Origin: Adineta steineri
Taxonomy: Eukaryota > Rotifera > Eurotatoria > Adinetida > Adinetidae
Assembly: GCA_905250115.1 (NCBI GenBank)
Contig: CAJNOI010000046.1
Location: forward strand, 107,729-171,728
DNA length: 64,000 bases
Direction of reading: 5' to 3'
Both the position numbers and the translations under genes were made by a program. A model generated the notes under the pieces. It was not told where the DNA came from, did not search any database, and saw only the letters and a list, made by a program, of their open reading frames with translations. How positions within the stretch are numbered: position 1 is the first letter of the stretch; the number at the start of each line of letters is the position of its first letter. This document shows positions 58,073 to 64,000 of the stretch, piece after piece.

Positions 58073-59639
58073 TTGTTTAACGTATGCCACAAGACTTAGA
58101 TAGCCCTACGCTCTCATACTCTTATATTGCACATATCTTTATAGCCGATGTAGCCTTTGCTCTTATAGCCTAATTTCCTTTGTGGCTCTTGTAATCTTAT
58201 CACCTCACTTCCCTCAAGGTGTATGGGCACTTCTATAGAGTAGTCTTTGAGGATCCAAGAGTATTTCTATACAATAGCCATTGAGGTCTTGACTATTCCC
58301 GTTGAATAGCTCATGAGGACTCAGTGGCGTAGTCAGCAGTTTCTGAAGTATGAGCTATTTCCCAGCAAAATTAATATGAGGACTGGGTAGCAACGGACAA
58401 TTAAAAATCAATTAGCCTATAATTTAAAAACTCATTGCCGTCACAATAACCATATTAATTGAAGAAAAATTCATCACTCTCTAGTAAGAGTCGAGATCAC
58501 TCACTTTCTTGTACTGTTTCACAAATGTACTTTTCAACTTTCAAATACAATTGTTTGCAAAAAAACTTGGATTAATCTCACAACACAAGGATTAAATGTT
58601 ATTTAGATTCTCTTGAGCCTTTGTTTTGTAGTCATTGTAGATATATACTAAGCAGCTTATCTACTAAAAATATCTATACATTTGATTAATTACTATTGTA
58701 TATTCTGTCGGCGAATTCCACTGATATACAAAGATACCACTGTCTGCAACTGGTTACACATTTAAAGAGCTCAAAACTTAAGATTTTCTGGAATATTGAA
58801 CAAGTAATGATCGAAAACGTATGGTTAATCTCGTGTGCAACCGAGTATTAGATCAATTTATTAGAGAAAAAAATAAAATGATATTGAAAGAATTCGCTGG
58901 AAAATGACGTAAACAATATGAATTAACTGTTTACACTAGCACAATCTCATAAAATTCGCAGTCTTAAATATGTATCTTGGAAAATGTTATAATCAGTTAT
59001 CATGTAAGAAGGCGACAGAGTGCAAAATGTTTCTTTTCGTTCTATATCACATCTACGAGATGTAATGCGCTAACGAACGGGTTAAACGCTTAATTGCATC
59101 GCTCATTGTAGAAAATTTGGCTTAACTAAATACAAGTTTTCGAAAACCTTTGTAGATGATCTTTAAAACGTGAATAAGGGTGGTAAAACAAAAAATTTTA
59201 CTTGGATAGGCATACGGTATGGCAAAGAATTTACTCGCTTAAGTGAAAGAATTTTTCGTCGGCTGCAAAATGGGATATTCAAATTCTTCGATGTGTAATT
59301 AAACAGCAGTGCAAAATTGAAAAAACATGAATAAAAGTTTAATACTATATCTTATTAGAGTATAGTACTTTTGAGCAGATATAGTTTTACAGTTATGCTT
59401 TGGAAGAGATCCTCTTATGAAATTTTGCAGAGACATTTACGGACTGTCTTTTCAAAAAATGCAAGTCAAATCAATAACAACTGGTGACAATTTTTAGAAA
59501 ATACTTGAAGCATATTTTTTTATTGGTAACTCGTTCGGTTCTCTACAAATATTTTCAAAGTTGTTCATGTATGTTTTAACTAATGATAAATCAACTAACA
59601 TTTGTGCAGGAAATGCTGTATCGCTTGTTTATCTACTAT

Positions 59640-60130
59640 TTATTGATTACGCTCATGTCATCAAAATCGGAGGAAAATCGACGATTTAGCACCCGATTAA
59701 TTGTGAGATTTGTCGCGATATATCGCAATAGGCCAAGATTTCGATAAAAAGTCATCGATGAATCGCGATTTGATGGACGATTACTCTTTAAAAAATCGCC
59801 ATAAAATCGTCTGAAATGACGGTTATTTTTGGATAAAAATATAATCATCATAAATGACAGAATTTTAATAGACTAGATAATTTAACATGATTTAATACTG
59901 CACTATTCATACCACCAAAAATCCCGAAAAAATTGGCGATTTTATCACGATATAGAAGCCGATTAGTTGTGAGATCTATCGTGATAAAATCGCCAAATCA
60001 AGGACTTTTTGCCGATTTATTTGTCGATAAGTCTTGATTCGTAATGATTTCGACAAAATAAGCATTTCTCACTGGCGATATAACCGTGAATATTTTGAAA
60101 AATCGCGATTCATCGCCCAAACCTTGGCGA
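59640..60130. mobile_element. Foldback element with nested perfect inverted repeats
   Basis: Inner stem: TTGGCGATTTTATCACGATA (59933-59952) and its exact reverse complement at 59977-59996, loop 24 nt. Outer pair: CGATGAATCGCGATTT (59756-59771) and its exact reverse complement at 60100-60115. In addition GATTAATTGTGAGATTTGTC (about 59694) and GATTAGTTGTGAGATCTATC (about 59961) form a direct repeat. The whole stretch is dense in ATCGCGAT/GGCGAT words absent elsewhere in the window. No open frame is present. This looks like a non-autonomous foldback/MITE-type element. Confidence 0.6.
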
Positions 60131-60289
60131 GTTTGAAGACATGGGTGGTCATCTATTCAGCTTGAACATATTTATATGACGAAATTATAATTTAGTCAAT
60201 TACTCTAATGTTAATGCGATAGATCAAATGAGAATAGAAATGCTCAGAAAATATTTTCAAATGATTAAAATTATGATAAAGGATTTTTC

Positions 60290-61360
60290 TCACTTACTAG
60301 ACCATCGTTGTCTTAACTGCAAATGAATCAAATGTTTCTTCTTTTTACGATCGAATTCAACACTTATAACACGAAAGCAAACACCTGGTGTAACAAGTTC
60401 TTCTGCTTCGTTAGGATATTCAGATATTTCACTAAGGTCGGCAATAAAAGCAATTACTACTTCCATAATGAATAAAGTATTTCCAAATTTTTCTGCTTCT
60501 TCACGATTTCGACTAGTAGATGTATATGCTTGAAATGACCCATATGCCTCGTCATCTTTAGCCATTTCTTTATATTTAGCGATCTGTTCTTTAGTCAAAG
60601 TGGCTCCCCGATAAAGTGTCTTTTTGGTTGTAAGTTTTGTATTAAATGGATCATCCCAGAGTAATAAACAAAATGGACCCAATGTACGAACTTTACTTTT
60701 CCATATTTGTTCTTGTTCTTGATCACCTACCAATCTCATCGCTGCATTCAAAGTTTTATATAAGAAACTTTCTAAGGAATAAAGGTAAACACAACATTTC
60801 CATACTTCCTCTATTCCCATATTCTTCTTTTCTCTGAGAATTTTAGCTAATTGTTCGGCTTCTCGTTCTTTTCGAATGTGTTTTCCTTCTTCAATAATAC
60901 CATCAGCAGCTTTTTCGACAAACATTGGGATCATGTTTGGTTTTTTCGAAGGTAATTCATCTCGTTTAAGGCTCATGTCTCTTCGAACTTCCATTATAAA
61001 TGGCGATACCCAACCATACTCATCGCCAAATGAACGTCCCGAACTAGCAGGAAGATCCATGAAACGTGCTTCTCTTAAATGTTTGTCTTCTCTTTTACGA
61101 ACTACACGTTTAATAGGCCGTTGTTTATAATTATCACTGTTCAATATTTGATGATTCGTTTTGAAATCAATATAATAATCATCGAGTTGAGCTCGTGGTT
61201 GTTTATCTTGAAAGGCTTCTTCAATGATTAAATTTTCTAAATCGGAATAATGACTCCATATAGCTTTTTCAGATTTCGAATAGGGATTTGGATTAGATTG
61301 CCACATCCATTCAACAGTTTTTAATGAATTGTTTGATGTTGGAGGTGCATATGAAGCCAT
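60290..61360 (-). CDS. WWE-domain mono-ADP-ribosyltransferase (ART, R-S-E type)
   Basis: A single exon of 356 aa from ATG 61360 to the stop at 60290. Residues about 17-87 form a WWE domain (VEWMWQSNPNPYSKSE ... WSHYSD-x-E-N-x-I-I-E-x-A-F ... DDYYIDFK ... QRPIKRV), which in other proteins binds ADP-ribose-containing chains. Residues about 190-350 form an ART fold. FCLLLWDDPFN precedes LYRG (Arg251), YTSTSR (Ser281/283) supplies the central serine, and NEAEELVTPG carries the E-x-E glutamates (E318/E320). The Arg-Ser-Glu set is that of arginine-type ARTs (ARTC family), but with no signal peptide the enzyme is probably intracellular. The combination with WWE suggests a reader-writer of ADP-ribosylation in DNA repair or signalling; this role is inferred. 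Confidence 0.85.
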   Translation of the reverse strand: MASYAPPTSNNSLKTVEWMWQSNPNPYSKSEKAIWSHYSDLENLIIEEAFQDKQPRAQLDDYYIDFKTNHQILNSDNYKQRPIKRVVRKREDKHLREARFMDLPASSGRSFGDEYGWVSPFIMEVRRDMSLKRDELPSKKPNMIPMFVEKAADGIIEEGKHIRKEREAEQLAKILREKKNMGIEEVWKCCVYLYSLESFLYKTLNAAMRLVGDQEQEQIWKSKVRTLGPFCLLLWDDPFNTKLTTKKTLYRGATLTKEQIAKYKEMAKDDEAYGSFQAYTSTSRNREEAEKFGNTLFIMEVVIAFIADLSEISEYPNEAEELVTPGVCFRVISVEFDRKKKKHLIHLQLRQRWSSK

Positions 61361-61477
61361 AATAATTATTTATTTTAATATTGCTTTTTAATAGTATAAA
61401 TACGATGATAAACAAATTTGTATTTTATCTGAAAGTAAAAAAAAAAGAAATAATGGCGAAATCAACAATAACTGTGA

Positions 61478-61622
61478 ATGAGTGTGGGTGAACGCATGAT
61501 CTGTGGGCATCGAACTGAGTGCGGGTGAGGCGATGGTACGAATTGTTGGATGTGGATGAGTGTGGCTGTGGGTGAGGGTAGATGTGTGTTGTTCTTATCA
61601 AAAATACACCCGCAGCGTATAG
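61478..61622. repeat. G-rich GTGTGGG-type cluster upstream of the ART gene
   Basis: Several G-rich words (GAGTGTGGGTGAAC, GAGTGCGGGTGAGG, GTGGCTGTGGGTGAGGGTAG) within 110 bp, followed by a single C-rich arm (ATACACCCGCAGCG). It lies about 120 bp upstream of the ART start codon. It is the only copy of the family clearly 5' of a gene and has potential to form a G-quadruplex. Confidence 0.55.
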
Positions 61623-62767
61623 ATCATAAACAATCCTGATTTGTTCGATCTATTGCCTCAAATAAGTATATAACTGAATCTAACTTTCTGATCTGCTCTC
61701 ACGCGCAGTGAACACTGAGATGGTTCTGTAAGGGTTCACCCGAGTCTATTATCGTTTATCAAGATTGCACAAAGTTTGATTGAATCTTTTTGAGTGCAGT
61801 AGAGTTTACCAGAATCTTGTTGAGTCTGTTATGATCTACTAAAGTTCACAAAGATTTGTTATAGTCCAATGCAATTCTTCTGGTTCTATTAGGGTACGTT
61901 CGAATTAAGAGAGGTTTAGCTAAAGCTTCTAGAATTCATCAAATCCGCTTCATTATTTATATTCTCACTATCAGCGAAATATGTCTCATGTTATCTGTCA
62001 ATGTTACTGTCTTCACATTCGCACCCACACCCTACATCTTCTGCTCAAAAACTTGATATTTTATTCAAACTTCAGAAAAAATATCACTAGCTCAAAAAAC
62101 TCAGACATGTCCTTGTGTCAAGTATATAGTCAAAATATTCAATCTCCTATTAGAAACTCTTGTAATACTTTTCGAACGCAAGTTTGACAATGATCGTCGA
62201 AGTAGTATCCTTTTCATGCACAACATTATAACATAAAAGTTTATCTAAATGGCTCAGATGAATATTTCGACCATGCTATTTATTATTATTATGATCTAAG
62301 CGACTGCCGATTACGTAAATAATTAATACAGACAACTCTAATTATATACCAATCTATTTATCGTTTCTAAATTATGTAAAAGAATGTTTTTAGGTCGTCT
62401 TATTACTATATCAGAATTCAATAAAGACAGAAAAATGTCTTTAAATTATATTTTCTGTTACGAACATGAAATTAACAAAAATTAAAATTAATTTACTTGA
62501 TAAATCGAAAGAATTGATAAAGGTAACAATAGATGATTGTGTTTAGTTGAAGCGAATTTTCTTGTATGCACAATGTTTATCTTCGTTGTTTTTCTTGATA
62601 ATTATTTGCAAGAGATAACTCTTATGTGTCCCTCTTATTCGTTTCTATCAACAGATAACAATGCATTTTATCATGTGCAAACAAAAACTGCCGTGCAGTA
62701 GAATTAAATTTAATAGAGAATACATCTATTTTGATAAAAGAAAAGACATGTTGAAAAAAACCAAATA
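61623..62767. other. Intergenic stretch without supported gene
   Basis: AT-rich, with a loosely repetitive part at 61690-61920 (GAGTCT/GATTC/TTCAC-like words) and one C-rich half-palindrome at about 62021-62036 (TTCGCACCCACACCCTAC). No coding signal on either strand. Confidence 0.5.
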
Positions 62768-63440
62768 TAAATAGGATGCAAGTGTGGGTGAGGGTGTGAG
62801 GGTATGGTTTTGAGCCTAGGTGATTGTGAGTGTGGATATAATAATCGCACACCATGGATACCTACAGACATACTCATTCACACTCACACCTCGGACCCAC
62901 CAACACCCTGGCCCCGCCCATACCCACTTCGCATACACTCAGAACCAGACCCACACCTTCACTTGAACTTCATACTTACCAATACCGCAGCTACGCCCAC
63001 ATCCAGTGCACATACACTCAGACCCAGAGCCACCTCAGACCCACACCCAAACTGCGGCGTCTCACTTCCTCACGCACACTCTCTGTGTTTGCCTCTTCGA
63101 AGGATTGGTAAAAGAACAGTCGGCGAAAAAACCCAAGTGCACTACTTGAGATTTCATTCTTTTTCGTATTACGAATCAGTTCTCCGGCGATGTCTGCAGC
63201 GACGGAGTCGAAAAATAACAATCTCGAAATATTCTCCCTTTTCTGAGGGTGTGCGTATCGGTGTACATGAGTGTGGGGTGATTTGGGTGGATGGGGTATA
63301 TGATGACTATATATTCAACGCACACCCACACCCACACCCTCTTTTTCTCATATATTCAGTTTTAGATGAGTTTGGTATCCTTTGAGGGTGCGAGATAAAT
63401 GCAATACATCCACACTCACACCTACACTCATCCTCTAGAT
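62768..63440. repeat. Cluster of three GTGTGGG/CCCACAC palindromes
   Basis: Copies at 62775-63050 (GTGTGGGTGAGGGTGTGAGG, then a long run of CACACTCACACC / GGACCCACC words), 63245-63350 (GAGGGTGTGCGTATCGG ... AACGCACACCCACACCCACA) and 63383-63435 (GAGGGTGCGAGAT ... CATCCACACTCACACCTACA). The first has an expanded C-rich arm, as if the arm had been amplified by slippage. Confidence 0.65.
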
Positions 63441-63460
63441 GTTCATCAATCAACTCTATT

Positions 63461-63793
63461 TCGAAAAAAAAATCGTTTATTCTTCGACTTTTTGTAATAT
63501 GTCTATTATCTCTTATAATTTACAAACAATGGATTATTTCTTTCTCAAGTTATAAAACATATTTTTTTCAAGAAGACAATGAACCTGTAGTCAATCGAAC
63601 ACATTATTCAAAAGAAGCTTTCGTTACTTTTATAACTTCACGACAGGATTATATTGAGCTATTGAATGTTCTGCTAGATTCAGTACATTTATTTACAAAA
63701 AGAATGTGGTCCAACCACATATGCATGTAAAATATTAGCAATTATATCTAGTAAAGTCAATTTGGTGAAACTACCCAATGAAGAAAATATTAG
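63461..63793 (+). pseudogene. Broken fragment of a type II membrane protein, possibly glycosyltransferase-like
   Basis: A frame open from 63461 reads a Lys-rich start, a hydrophobic anchor (LRLFVICLLSLIIY), then HYSKEAFVTFITSRQDYIEL and LLDSVHLFTKR before a stop at 63728. In the +1 frame, overlapping the end, stands C-G-P-T-T-Y-A-C-K-I-L-A-I-I-S-S-K-V-N, which looks like a later piece of the same protein. This implies an internal deletion with frameshift. The layout (anchor, stem, F-x-T-S-R-x-D-Y start of a globular domain) recalls Golgi glycosyltransferases, but the family is only a guess. It runs directly into the degenerate PLAT 3' copy. Confidence 0.4.
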
Positions 63794-63925
63794 AACACAA
63801 TTAAATAATAAACGATTACAACAAATCTTGTTCGGATTAAATTTATTTATTTTTTATTTAAATTAATAAAAACTCAATTCAAAATAGTATTATTAATCAG
63901 AAGACATATTCACACGATTCGATCG
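63794..63925 (+). pseudogene. Degenerate second copy of the PLAT gene 3' end and flank
   Basis: AACACAATTAAATAATAAAC through TTGTTCGGATTAAATTTA and on to AATCAGAAGACATATTCAC matches 53605-53740, which includes the last codons, stop and 3' flank of the PLAT gene. Relative to that gene 29 bp are missing between two AAATCTT words, leaving a single AAATCTT at the junction. The match stops near 63925. Confidence 0.75.
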
Positions 63926-64000
63926 ACATACATCAGCTTGGATAGAATTCATTTCTGAATAAAATCCATCAGGATCACGATAGAACATATCAAATAATTG
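63893..64000 (-). CDS. C-terminal end of a VOC/glyoxalase-like protein (partial)
   Basis: Open on the minus strand from the window edge to TAA at 63893-63895: 35 residues containing FDMFYRDPDGFYSEM. The F-x-[RH]-D-P-D-G-x-x-x-E motif is the metal-ligand strand of vicinal-oxygen-chelate proteins (glyoxalase I, bleomycin-resistance type). Only the tail is visible, so enzyme activity cannot be judged. Its final codons overlap the degenerate PLAT 3' copy; a few matching codons (ENMSSD then stop) persist at 53722-53742 behind the intact PLAT gene. Confidence 0.45.
   Translation of the reverse strand, partial: QLFDMFYRDPDGFYSEMNSIQADVCRSNRVNMSSD

Larger units (their letters stand above)
57746..60289. 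other. Intergenic stretch with palindrome and foldback element, no gene
   Basis: No coding sequence is supported. It contains a GT/AC palindrome (58013-58072), a TE-terminus-like string TCAGTGGCGTAGTCAG at about 58320, and a complex inverted-repeat element at 59640-60130. Confidence 0.55.

Noticed and set aside
58318..58336. TCAGTGGCGTAGTCAG as a DNA transposon terminus
   Set aside because: Resembles common transposon ends, but no partner terminus or transposase was found.
62804..63385. 193-codon plus-strand frame (His/Pro/Thr-rich)
   Set aside because: The composition comes from CACACCC/GTGTGGG palindrome arms; no protein family.
62768..63440. Telomere or subtelomere made of TGTGGG repeats
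   Set aside because: Words are similar but not in a regular tandem array, and genes lie on both sides, so this is not a chromosome end.

Overview
The window looks like nuclear DNA from a bdelloid rotifer (Adineta/Rotaria type). It is AT-rich, with very short introns (mostly 45-65 bp, GT...AG). Its gene content fits: a giant tandem-Ig muscle protein, several divergent 7TM receptors, F-box/LRR proteins, a WWE-ADP-ribosyltransferase and a long PLAT-repeat gene. The assignment is inference from family style and intron size; no rRNA or mitochondrial marker is present.

Layout. 1-19197 (minus): 3' part of a titin/UNC-89-like gene with about 54 Ig domains, a PEVK-like exon and a 16-Ig array of eight two-domain units; a single-exon 7TM receptor lies on the opposite strand inside one of its introns. 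19198-19888 is an assembly gap. 19889-20565 (+) is the end of a bdelloid F-box-family-like gene. 20928-26354 (minus) is a six-exon LDLa/EGF/7TM receptor. 28397-29425 (+) is a secreted, probably GPI-anchored Cys-rich protein. 30949-31649 is a hAT transposon remnant. 32136-32360 is an F-box exon. 34098-36508 (+) is an LRR gene made of 17 one-repeat exons. 36878-37846 (+) is another 7TM receptor. 37933-40704 (minus) holds KISH/TMEM167A and DCAF5, 92 bp apart and operon-like. 41020-41946 (+) is a BOULE/DAZ-like RRM gene. 42462-43091 (+) is a MORN protein. 43239-44334 (minus) is a secreted protein with conserved Cys/His motifs. 44576-53676 (+) is a 23-exon, 2655-aa protein with 18 PLAT domains. 55480-57745 is a 96-bp satellite. 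60290-61360 (minus) is a WWE+ART protein. The right edge (63461-64000) carries a broken gene fragment, a second degenerate copy of the PLAT gene's 3' end, and the end of a convergent VOC/glyoxalase-like gene.

The genes do not form one pathway: housekeeping genes (DCAF5, KISH, BOULE, titin-like) are mixed with lineage-expanded families (7TM, F-box, LRR, PLAT, ART). The most striking signals are structural. They are the 84-bp exon + 61-bp intron LRR modules, the three-domain PLAT super-repeat, the homogenised Ig pairs, and a dispersed family of GTGTGGG/CCCACAC imperfect palindromes that often sit just behind stop codons.
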